Assembly (NCBI RefSeq): GCF_029854705.2
Contig: NZ_CP139035.1
Coordinates: forward strand, 1,984,001-2,048,000
DNA from: Akkermansia sp. N21116
GTDB lineage: Bacteria > Verrucomicrobiota > Verrucomicrobiia > Verrucomicrobiales > Akkermansiaceae
Direction: 5' to 3'
Length of the DNA: 64,000 nucleotides
In this document: piece after piece, positions 30,127 to 37,808 of the stretch
Position numbering within the stretch: the stretch's first letter is position 1
Layout: each line of letters starts with the position of its first letter
The notes under the pieces: model-generated
Seen by the model: only the letters and a program-made list of their open reading frames with translations
Told to the model about the DNA's origin: nothing
Databases searched by the model: none
Made by a program: the position numbers and the translations under genes

Positions 30127-31731
30127 ATGGGCAAGAGATATACCAGAACGACCAGACGGGTGAGAAACTACGGCTACGGCGATGCCGGAGCCTCCGGAAC
30201 GCGCCGGGCGTTCAAGCAATTCAGATCGATTTCAGGGTCACCGCATCAGGACATCGACCGTCACAATTCGACTCTTCGGAGCCGGGCGCGGTCTCTCTAC
30301 ATGTCCGCACCCATGGCAACGTCTGCCATCAAGAGCCTGAGAACATCCGTCGTCGGGCCGGGGTTGTACCTGCATGCCCAGGTAGACGGGAAATATCTCG
30401 GCCTGACAAAAGAAGAAACAACAACGCTCAACAACGAAATCGAAGCCGAGTTTGAATTATGGGCAGGAAATAAACGGTCTGCCTCCGTGACCGGGTTGAG
30501 CGATTTTTACGAGTTACAGCAAATAGCAATCATGGCCTGGAAAACGTCGGGGGACGTTTTTTGCCTGTTTGAACAAGGAAAGCCTGACTGGCTTCATCCG
30601 TACAGTCTCAGGCTCCGGCTCATTGAAGCGGATAGAGTATCCACGCCAGGTACGTCGAATGTCATTCCGTATCTGACATTTGGCATGAACAAAACGACCG
30701 GGAACAAAATTTTCGACGGCGTAGAAGTTGACCGTTACGGACAGGTTGTCGCCTATCATATCCGCAACGTTTATCCACAGGAAATTTCGGTCGATGAACC
30801 CGAATGGATCAGGGTTGAAGCTGTCGGCAAACGAACGCTCCTGCCGAATATCCTGCATATCATGGAAGCCGAACGTCCGGAACAGTACAGGGGTGTTACC
30901 TGTCTCGCGCCTGTCATCGAAAATATTTTGCAACTCGGCAGGTATTTGAACGCCGAGGAGGCCGCCTCCCTGTTGGAGACATGCCTGACCATTTTCGTCA
31001 AAACCGATGTTGACTCAGATGGAGTTCCGTTGCGGATGCCGACCGAAGCCATGTCGGAAGAAACGGAACAATCGGAGGATGATCGTGATCCCGCAGACTA
31101 TGAACTCGTGCCGGGCGGGAATGTCGCTTTCTTGAGACCTGGAGAAGATATTACGTCCGTCGATCCCAAGAGGCCATCCACGGCTTTTGACGGTTTCGTG
31201 ACGTCGGTTGCCAAACAGATCGGCGCCGCTCTGGAAATTCCTGTGGATGTTCTTGTCAAGAGTTTCAACAGTTCCTACAGCGCGAGCCGGGCGGCGTTAC
31301 AGGATTATTGGCGCAAGGTCAAAAACGACCGCATCAGTTTCGCGGGAAGTTTCAACGCGCCGGTTTACGAAGTCTTTTTGTCGGAAGCCATTGCCCGCGG
31401 GCGGATTCTCGCACCCGGTTTCTTTTCGGATGCGAGAATCCGTGCTGCCTACCTGAATCACGAGTGGAACGGCCCGGCAATGACTCATCTTGACCCAGAG
31501 AAAGAAGCCAGGGCCATGAAAATCATGGTGGAAAACGGGTGGAAGACGAACACCCAGGCGACAACGGAACTGACCGGGGGGGATTATTTGAAAAATATCG
31601 AACAGCTTGCCAGCGAAACGCCTGCCATTGTTCCCATTCTTGCCATGCTCGCGGATGCGGTGGCCGCCAAAAAAGAAGAATCATCGTCACAACAATCTGA
31701 AAAAGAAGATATTAACAGCGAAGAACAATGA
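30127..31731 (+). CDS. portal protein, lambda gpB family
   Basis: A 534-residue portal. Diagnostic stretches are DIDRHNSTLRSRARSLYMSA, SAIKSLRTSVVGPGLYLHAQ, YRGVTCLAPVIENILQLGRY and SSYSASRAALQDYWRKVKND, all in the order of the lambda family. Twelve copies form the ring at the packaging vertex. The start at 30127 lies 1 base after the gpW stop; an in-frame ATG at 30034 would run through the gpW gene and is not used. The C-terminal tail is acidic and Ser/Gln-rich. Confidence 0.92.
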   Translation: MGKRYTRTTRRVRNYGYGDAGASGTRRAFKQFRSISGSPHQDIDRHNSTLRSRARSLYMSAPMATSAIKSLRTSVVGPGLYLHAQVDGKYLGLTKEETTTLNNEIEAEFELWAGNKRSASVTGLSDFYELQQIAIMAWKTSGDVFCLFEQGKPDWLHPYSLRLRLIEADRVSTPGTSNVIPYLTFGMNKTTGNKIFDGVEVDRYGQVVAYHIRNVYPQEISVDEPEWIRVEAVGKRTLLPNILHIMEAERPEQYRGVTCLAPVIENILQLGRYLNAEEAASLLETCLTIFVKTDVDSDGVPLRMPTEAMSEETEQSEDDRDPADYELVPGGNVAFLRPGEDITSVDPKRPSTAFDGFVTSVAKQIGAALEIPVDVLVKSFNSSYSASRAALQDYWRKVKNDRISFAGSFNAPVYEVFLSEAIARGRILAPGFFSDARIRAAYLNHEWNGPAMTHLDPEKEARAMKIMVENGWKTNTQATTELTGGDYLKNIEQLASETPAIVPILAMLADAVAAKKEESSSQQSEKEDINSEEQ

Positions 31732-32921
31732 AACAAAATCAATCCACCAGAAAATTCTGGAATATTATCGCGGATGACTCATCCGATACGGCAGAAATCG
31801 ATCTTTTCGGGGAAATTGTTTCCGAGAAGCCCATCGATTTTTGGACGGGGAAGGTTATCGAAGGAAACTATATTACTCCGGACGGATTCAAGGAGGAACT
31901 CGCCAAGTGCAAGAACAAGAAAAATATTCTGATCCGTCTGAACTCTCCCGGGGGAGACCTTTTTACGGGTATCGCCATTCATAATGCCCTGAAAGGTTTG
32001 TCAGCACATAAAACGCTCCTTGTTGAGGGCATCGCCGCTTCTGCCGCATCCGTCATCATGTGCGCTGGGGATGACGTTCAGGTCTACCCCGGAAGCATTG
32101 TGATGATCCATGGGGTATCGTCGCTGATCTACGACCTGATGACGTTGCAGGACGCAAAAAAACTCGTCAAGGCGATGGATTCCATGGAGGCATCCATTGC
32201 GGAAATTTATGCGGCCAAAACCGGGAAGGAAACCGATAAACTACGGAATCAGATTACGAATGAAACGTGGTTTACCGGCAAGCAGGCCGTTGAAGCCGGG
32301 TTTGCCAATACGTTGCTGGACGAGGAGTTGACGAACAAGGTTCAGTTCGTTGCCTGCGCCGGGGGCAAGTTCAGAGTCAAAACGGGCGATCTTCCCATTC
32401 CGCATAATTATTTTAATACCGTCCCTGACGACATGAAGGAATCCGTCGTGACAGAAGAAAATCCTGATACGGAGACGGAACCATCGGAAGACGACCTGAA
32501 AAACAGGCTCGCCCAGGCAGAGCAGGAACTTGTTGCGGCGAAGTCGGAACGCGACGCCTTGAAGAAGGAAGTCGAAGCGGCCAAGTCCGGCTCTGTAGAA
32601 TCAACAGAGAATTCCGAGAAAATCAGGGTACAGGCCATTGCCGACGAACGGAAACGTCTCGAAGAAATCGATGCGATTGCCAGCGGGATTGATCCCGAAC
32701 TTGTCCGGAAAGCAAAGTATGCCAAGCCGATGACGGCTCAGGAACTCGCGTTTGCCGCCCTCAAGGATGGGAAAGCGATTAATAGCGGGTTCCTGAACGC
32801 CCGTACCGCCGACTTGCAAGACAGTAATACGGGCAAGGTCGGTTCCGAATCAATTGAAACAAATACCGCCGATTCCGATCTGAAAACCGGGATTGATGCC
32901 GCCAATAAATCCACCAAATAA
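31728..32921 (+). CDS. prohead protease (ClpP-fold) with C-terminal scaffold domain
   Basis: A 397-residue protein. Residues 20-210 form a ClpP/S14-like serine protease: RLNSPGGDLFTGIAIHNALK, the nucleophile Ser105 in GIAASAAS, and His128 in VMIHGVSS. The C-terminal 160 residues are charged coiled-coil (DDLKNRLAQAEQELVAAKSE), serving as the internal scaffold as in lambda gpC/Nu3. It matures the capsid and is removed by self-cleavage. The start overlaps the portal stop (ATGA). Confidence 0.9.
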   Translation: MKQNQSTRKFWNIIADDSSDTAEIDLFGEIVSEKPIDFWTGKVIEGNYITPDGFKEELAKCKNKKNILIRLNSPGGDLFTGIAIHNALKGLSAHKTLLVEGIAASAASVIMCAGDDVQVYPGSIVMIHGVSSLIYDLMTLQDAKKLVKAMDSMEASIAEIYAAKTGKETDKLRNQITNETWFTGKQAVEAGFANTLLDEELTNKVQFVACAGGKFRVKTGDLPIPHNYFNTVPDDMKESVVTEENPDTETEPSEDDLKNRLAQAEQELVAAKSERDALKKEVEAAKSGSVESTENSEKIRVQAIADERKRLEEIDAIASGIDPELVRKAKYAKPMTAQELAFAALKDGKAINSGFLNARTADLQDSNTGKVGSESIETNTADSDLKTGIDAANKSTK

Positions 32922-32957
32922 CAACACAAAAATCATTAGACGAAAGAAAACATAATT

Positions 32958-34040
32958 ATGGACCCAAACGAAATCACATCCATTGATCTTCGCGACCCGC
33001 AAACGCTGATTGCGATGATCGGAACGCTGGAAGCGGCGCCGAGCTTTCTGCTCGATACCTATTTCCCGTGCAATCCCGATACGGACATATTCAATACGGC
33101 GAAAGTCATTGCCGACTACGATTCCTTCAATCGCAAACTCGGCAATTTCATCAAAGTCGGCAGTGTAGGAACGGCTCGCGATCCGTTCTATACGGACGAA
33201 TTCGCTCCTGCACGCATTTCCAATTCGCGCACTCTGACGATTGACGATCTTTCAAAGCGCGGTTTCGGCGAGGCTGTTTTTTCCGGCCTTACGCCAGCCG
33301 CCCGGCAGGTTGCCATTGTCGGCCGCGATCTTATCAACCTGATGGACATGTCCAGACGATCGCAGGAAAAAATGGCGGCCGACTGTCTGCAGAATGACGG
33401 CTATGACATGCAGTACGTGGACAAGGATGGGAACCCGACCGAGAAAGTAACGCTTGCCTTCCACGGCGATACAAACGACTGCCTCTACACGCCCGGCGTC
33501 AAATGGGACGCTTCCGGCGCAAAAATCCTTGCCGATCTCCGGGCCATGAGTCGAATTCCCATTACGAAGGGCTGTTCCGTCTCAGACGTTATTCTTGGTT
33601 CCGATGCCGCCGCCTTGTTGCAGGAGGACGAAAAAATCATGAAGATGCTGGATAACCGGCGTTATGAAATGGGGCAAATTGATCCGAAGCTTCAAGCGTC
33701 CGGGGCCGTGATTCTCGGCCTCATCAATGTGGACGGCGTTTTGCTCCGTCTGATCCAGTACATGAAGGAATATGAAGACGACAAGGGAGTCAACAAGCCG
33801 TTTATTCCTTCGAGCAAGGTCATCATGACGGCACCCGGAGCCGGAAAGGCTCTTTATGGGGCCGTGACGCAAATTGACGAGCCGGGCGGCCCGATGGTTA
33901 CCCATCGAGGTCAATTCGTGCCGAAATACATTTCTGATCAAGAAAACGACATTCGCAAAATTCAGATGTCAAGCTGTCCCTTGCTCGTCCCCAAGAAAAA
34001 GGGGTGCTGGGTATGTGCCGATGTCGTGACGTCGGCCTGA
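32958..34040 (+). CDS. major capsid protein, gpE family
   Basis: A 360-residue HK97-fold capsid protein of the lambda gpE type: TLIAMIGTLEAAPSFLLDTY at the N-terminus, GLTPAARQVAIVGRDLINLM in the middle and IDPKLQASGAVILGL toward the spine region. The C-terminal HRGQFVPKYISDQENDIRKI, then CPLLVPKKKGCWVCADVV, is typical. The lambda-style decoration protein gpD gene is not seen upstream, so the head may be undecorated or use another protein. Intact and in the expected order. Confidence 0.92.
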   Translation: MDPNEITSIDLRDPQTLIAMIGTLEAAPSFLLDTYFPCNPDTDIFNTAKVIADYDSFNRKLGNFIKVGSVGTARDPFYTDEFAPARISNSRTLTIDDLSKRGFGEAVFSGLTPAARQVAIVGRDLINLMDMSRRSQEKMAADCLQNDGYDMQYVDKDGNPTEKVTLAFHGDTNDCLYTPGVKWDASGAKILADLRAMSRIPITKGCSVSDVILGSDAAALLQEDEKIMKMLDNRRYEMGQIDPKLQASGAVILGLINVDGVLLRLIQYMKEYEDDKGVNKPFIPSSKVIMTAPGAGKALYGAVTQIDEPGGPMVTHRGQFVPKYISDQENDIRKIQMSSCPLLVPKKKGCWVCADVVTSA

Positions 34041-34079
34041 ACTGTTTTCGATTAATCATCAGAAAGGAAAGACAGAACC

Positions 34080-34424
34080 ATGTATCTTATTAAGGTAAAA
34101 AGCAACTACGGCCAGCACATTGGCAATCGCGTTGTCCTCAGGCGTCCTCAGGACAAGGAACCGTTTGAAATCGACGACAAGAAAGGGCAGGAACTCATTG
34201 ACCGGGGGATTGCCGAACTTGTTTCCAAAATCGAAGACGATGACTCCGAGCATAAACCGAATCTGGCAGACCTGAAAGTCACCGAATTGAAGGAACTCGC
34301 CAAAAGCCGGGGGATAGAAGGCGCATCTGCCATGAACAAGGCTGAACTGGTCGAAGCCTTGTCAGCAGTAGAGGACGATTCTGTTCCCGGTCCGCTCGGA
34401 AATCCTGAAAACGGCGTGGAATGA
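34080..34424 (+). CDS. gpFI/SAP-like head completion protein
   Basis: A 114-residue acidic protein. The C-terminal part LKVTELKELAKSRGIEGASA followed by MNKAELVEALSAVE is a SAP/Rho-N-like two-helix domain, as often found at the same site in lambdoid phages (gpFI-like, involved in DNA packaging). The N-terminal half (DKEPFEIDDKKGQELIDRGI) is like small connector proteins. Clear AGAAAGGAAAGA ribosome-binding site. Overlaps the next gene by four bases. Confidence 0.65.
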   Translation: MYLIKVKSNYGQHIGNRVVLRRPQDKEPFEIDDKKGQELIDRGIAELVSKIEDDDSEHKPNLADLKVTELKELAKSRGIEGASAMNKAELVEALSAVEDDSVPGPLGNPENGVE

Positions 34425-34726
34425 GTCTGAAAAGCGACATGGCAGTAGACATCTCCGAGGTCTTCCTGAATACGGAAGATTTCGGGGATGTACATGTCGT
34501 GGACGGGAACGAAATCGTCGCCGTGTTTTACGACGAGGAAATCCAGCCGAACGATCCCGAATTCGGCCTTGTCTCGAAAAAGTGGACTCTGCAAGCGTCT
34601 TCGGCGGATATGCCGCCTCCTCGGAAACCCGGCGCCACGCTGGAAATCGACGACAGGGTGTATCTGGTTGAAACATGGCGGGAGGAATTGGGCATGTCCG
34701 TTGTGTCCCTCAGCGAAAATTGTTAA
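34421..34726 (+). CDS. head-tail connector, gpFII-like
   Basis: A 101-residue, mostly beta protein (DFGDVHVVDGNEIVAVFYDE, TLEIDDRVYLVETWREELGM, SVVSLSENC). It fits the size and position of gpFII-type head-tail joining proteins, which cap the completed head and receive the tail. Sequence similarity is too low to be certain by eye. Overlaps both neighbours' ends closely. Confidence 0.6.
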   Translation: MSLKSDMAVDISEVFLNTEDFGDVHVVDGNEIVAVFYDEEIQPNDPEFGLVSKKWTLQASSADMPPPRKPGATLEIDDRVYLVETWREELGMSVVSLSENC

Positions 34727-34728
34727 TC

Positions 34729-35268
34729 ATGACGACTCAAAAGGCAATCGACGACATCGCGCAATGGATTCGCGACCATGTTGCGGGGGATGTTGAATAC
34801 AAGGTTCCTCCGGCTTCCGGCCGGCCGAACAGCAAAAACTACGGTTACACGCTTGCCCATCCTGCCGTTTTGACGATGTTCGATCCTCCCGGCGACGATG
34901 ATACGATCATTGCCCCCTGCATTGTCGTCCAGATGACGGACGGGGAACATGATGTCGTCCGTCAAAAGGGGGAGCTGAATATCAGGCTTGTCCATAAAAT
35001 CTGGAATCCCGGCCTTCATACGCCGTCGTCATTCACGCCGAACGCCGAAGGCTGGCGCGATCTGGACTCCTTCATTGAAGTGACCCGTTCCCGAATCGAA
35101 CAGGTTTTGATTCTGAACGGTCACCGGGTCAGGACGGAGACAGTTCAGTTCGGATTCATGAAAATGGAACAGGCCCTTGTGGACAATTACCCGTTTTTTT
35201 TCGGCCACGTTTCCTTTTCCATCGACTTTTTCAGCATGGTACGTCCTGCAATCCTTGAAAACATCTAA
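34729..35268 (+). CDS. tail terminator/connector-like protein (Mu gp37-like position)
   Basis: A 179-residue protein between the head-tail connector and the sheath: AIDDIAQWIRDHVAGDVEYK, IAPCIVVQMTDGEHDVVRQK, ELNIRLVHKIWNPG and WRDLDSFIEVTRSRIEQVLI. The layout (N-terminal helix, beta core, long helix) suits a tail completion/terminator protein of contractile phages. The start at 34729 is preferred over an ATG at 34675 that overlaps the upstream gene. Confidence 0.6.
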   Translation: MTTQKAIDDIAQWIRDHVAGDVEYKVPPASGRPNSKNYGYTLAHPAVLTMFDPPGDDDTIIAPCIVVQMTDGEHDVVRQKGELNIRLVHKIWNPGLHTPSSFTPNAEGWRDLDSFIEVTRSRIEQVLILNGHRVRTETVQFGFMKMEQALVDNYPFFFGHVSFSIDFFSMVRPAILENI

Positions 35269-35284
35269 ACAATAATACAATACA

Positions 35285-36745
35285 ATGGCAAATACATATC
35301 TACACGGCGCATACGGAGGCATTGGGGCAACCCAGGCCCAAAGCGCCATTCAGGCCGGGACGATCCCGGTGTACGTCGGCACGGCTCCCGTCAATCTTGT
35401 CCGGGGGTATGCCGATTCCGGCATCATCAATACGCCGGTGAAACTCTCCAATTTCACCCAGGCGCAATCTGTGTGCGGGTATTCGGCGGCGTGGGGCGTT
35501 TATACGCTTTGCGAGGCCATGGCCGCGCATTTCAATAATCCGCTCGGCAATTACGGCCCTGTCTACGTCATCAACGTGCTTGATCCCGACAAACACCGGA
35601 AAAGCCAGCAGGAAACAAAAGCCCTGAGTTTTACGAACGGCCGTGCCGAATTCATCAGCGACGACATCATACTTGATACGTTTGCCATAGCCGATCTGGC
35701 CGAGGGTGTTGATTACGACCTGGACTACAATTTCACGAAATCGTCTGTCATCGTAACGCTCAAGGATAAAACAACGAAGTCGGCAAACGTCACCTATTAC
35801 TCTGTGGATGCGACCACGGTGAAAGCGGCCGACATTATCGGAAGCGTGACGGCCGAAGGCGAATACTCCGGCATCGCGGCTTTACCTCTGCTGTACAATC
35901 TTGACTTCAAGGTTGCCAATCTGCTGGCCGCTCCCGGCTGGTCACATCTTCCGGAGGTGTACAACGCTCTGGTGACTGCGGCTCAAAAAATTAACGGTCA
36001 CTGGATGGCGTTCGTGGTTGCGGACATTCCTCTGGAATCCGTGGACACGATCGAGAAGGCGAAGACATGGAAGCAAACGAACGGCTACACGTCGGAATTC
36101 TCGAAGGTCTTCTGGCCTCAGGCCAAATCGGCGACCGGGGAAATCTATCACCTGTCCACGCTGGCCGTCTGGGCGATGCAAAAGACCGATACCGGAAACA
36201 AGGGGATTCCCGGCGAAACGTGTTCCAACAAGGCTGTTCCCGTCATCTGCCAATGGTTCGGCGAGGATTCCAGAAACAGGGGATTTGACCAGGAGACGGG
36301 GAACGGGCTGAACGAATACGGTATTTCGACCGTCGTCCCGTTCAACGGTCAATTGGTGCTGTGGGGCGGCCATACGGCGGCGTTCCGCTTCGGCGCGACG
36401 TCGGACGCACTCTACATTTTCGACACCAACATCCGCATGCTGGAACATATCGTCAACAGCTTCCAGACGGAATGGATGCCTCGCATCGACAAGCCGATGA
36501 CGATCCAGTTGAGGGACGAAATCATTCACCGCGAGAACGACAAGCTCGCCGGGTATGTGGCCCAGGGGTTCCTTGTCGGAAGTCCTGAGTGCATTTTCCT
36601 GCCCAGCGAAAATGATGCCTCCGACCTGATGAACGGCGATTTCCGCTGGAATCTGGCCGCCACGGTTACACCTCAATTCAAGAGCGGCACCATTTCGGTT
36701 TCCTATACGGATGCCGGGCTGTCCGTGTACACCGCAGAAGACTAA
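35285..36745 (+). CDS. contractile tail sheath protein
   Basis: A 486-residue sheath protein of the P2 FI type. Family marks are the N-terminal GTIPVYVGTAPV strand, the domain around ALPLLYNLDFKVANLLAAPG, MAFVVADIPLESVDTIEKAK, and the C-terminal NSFQTEWMPRIDKPMTIQLR and LVGSPECIFLPSEND. Its presence shows the virion has a contractile (myovirus) tail. The gene is intact, starts after AACAATACAATAC without a strong ribosome-binding site, and is followed 27 bases later by the tube gene. Confidence 0.93.
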   Translation: MANTYLHGAYGGIGATQAQSAIQAGTIPVYVGTAPVNLVRGYADSGIINTPVKLSNFTQAQSVCGYSAAWGVYTLCEAMAAHFNNPLGNYGPVYVINVLDPDKHRKSQQETKALSFTNGRAEFISDDIILDTFAIADLAEGVDYDLDYNFTKSSVIVTLKDKTTKSANVTYYSVDATTVKAADIIGSVTAEGEYSGIAALPLLYNLDFKVANLLAAPGWSHLPEVYNALVTAAQKINGHWMAFVVADIPLESVDTIEKAKTWKQTNGYTSEFSKVFWPQAKSATGEIYHLSTLAVWAMQKTDTGNKGIPGETCSNKAVPVICQWFGEDSRNRGFDQETGNGLNEYGISTVVPFNGQLVLWGGHTAAFRFGATSDALYIFDTNIRMLEHIVNSFQTEWMPRIDKPMTIQLRDEIIHRENDKLAGYVAQGFLVGSPECIFLPSENDASDLMNGDFRWNLAATVTPQFKSGTISVSYTDAGLSVYTAED

Positions 36746-36772
36746 TCCCCAACAGAAGAAAGAACAGAAACC

Positions 36773-37282
36773 ATGACATTCCAAGACCTTTCGGGAGCCG
36801 TTATCGCGACTTCCGTTTATGCCTCCGGAACCCAGATTGCCGGAAATATTCCGGTCAAACTGCCGGAAATCACGCCCAAGCTCGTCGAAATCACGGCGGC
36901 TGGCGGGACGCTGGAAATTCCCGTCTGGCAGTTAATCGACGCGATGGAATCCTCCATCAGCAAGACCGGACTCGACAAATCCTATGCCCAGGTCATTACG
37001 CCGGAGGCATTTGATTTGATTATCAACATCGTCCAGCAATCCGTCAGTGCTGACGGCACGACGACGCCCCAACATATCAAAGCCTATCAGCGCGTGATTC
37101 CCAAGTCGGCGCCGGGTCTTGAACTCACTCCGGGGGAATCCGGGGAAAACGAAATCACGTTTTCCGTCCTGTCCTACCAGCTTTATCTGGACGGGAGCAA
37201 GGTGCTCGACATCGACGTTCCGAAGGGGATTTGCTTCGTCGGAGGCAAAGACTATTCGGAAGGTATTCGCAATATGCTGTAA
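36773..37282 (+). CDS. tail tube protein
   Basis: A 169-residue beta-rich protein directly after the sheath, as in all P2/Mu-like contractile tails: NIPVKLPEITPKLVEITAAG, LEIPVWQLIDAMESSISKTG and LTPGESGENEITFSVLSYQL, then the closing YLDGSKVLDIDVPKGICF. It forms the inner tube through which DNA passes. Good AACAGAAAGAA sequence upstream of the start. Intact. Confidence 0.88.
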   Translation: MTFQDLSGAVIATSVYASGTQIAGNIPVKLPEITPKLVEITAAGGTLEIPVWQLIDAMESSISKTGLDKSYAQVITPEAFDLIINIVQQSVSADGTTTPQHIKAYQRVIPKSAPGLELTPGESGENEITFSVLSYQLYLDGSKVLDIDVPKGICFVGGKDYSEGIRNML

Positions 37283-37302
37283 ATCAATAGATAATATATA
37301 AA

Positions 37303-37686
37303 ATGGAAAAGATAGAATTAGATTATCCGTTTGAAATCAATGGGGTGCCGGTCACGGTTATCGAATACGATTTCAATCATTTCACGGCGTCGGATTATTT
37401 TGAAGCGATCAAATCACGGAAAGCATCCTCCGCGCAATCATCCGTCCATCCTCTGAACGACTACGACATGCACTATGCCATTGGAGTCAGGGCGATACTC
37501 GCTAGCAACAAAGACAAGGGATGGAGTGCGGAAGATTTTAACAGGATCAAAGGTAGCGACGTCTCCAAAATCATGTTTGCCGGACTAAATTTTTTTGGAG
37601 CAAAGCCCGACGAGCCACAGGAAAGCAACTCAGACGGGCAATTAGAATCTATTCGGAACGCTTCCATGCCTCCCGGCAAGAGCTGA
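37303..37686 (+). CDS. tail assembly chaperone (gpE/gpG-like)
   Basis: A 127-residue protein in the position of P2 gpE, between tube and tape measure: KIELDYPFEINGVPVTVIEY then FNHFTASDYFEAIKSRKASS and SDVSKIMFAGLNFFG. Its chaperone domain coats the tape measure during tail building. The gene carries a T-run at 37590-37596 where a fraction of ribosomes should slip by -1 to make the longer product described separately (37303-37805). Zero-frame translation stops at 37686. Confidence 0.85.
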   Translation: MEKIELDYPFEINGVPVTVIEYDFNHFTASDYFEAIKSRKASSAQSSVHPLNDYDMHYAIGVRAILASNKDKGWSAEDFNRIKGSDVSKIMFAGLNFFGAKPDEPQESNSDGQLESIRNASMPPGKS

Positions 37687-37805
37687 TGCAAATGCCTCTG
37701 GCTGAATTCTGGGAGGAGTTCCAGGATGCTGCCGAAGACGATGCCAGAAGAAGGGAACAAATCAAGAGGGAACACGCCCCACGAAACAGAAGGAAAGGAA
37801 GATAG
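37590..37805 (+). other. -1 programmed frameshift site and chaperone extension (E+E' product)
   Basis: The slippery heptamer T TTT TTT occupies 37590-37596, in phase with the zero-frame codons AAT TTT TTT GGA. After a -1 slip the frame is open for 70 codons, beginning WSKARRATGKQLRRAIRIYS and containing QMPLAEFWEEFQDAAEDDA, and stops at TAG 37803-37805, 3 bases before the tape-measure ATG. This mirrors P2 E+E' and lambda G/GT. The fusion would end in a highly basic tail. Confidence 0.88.
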
Positions 37806-37808
37806 AAC

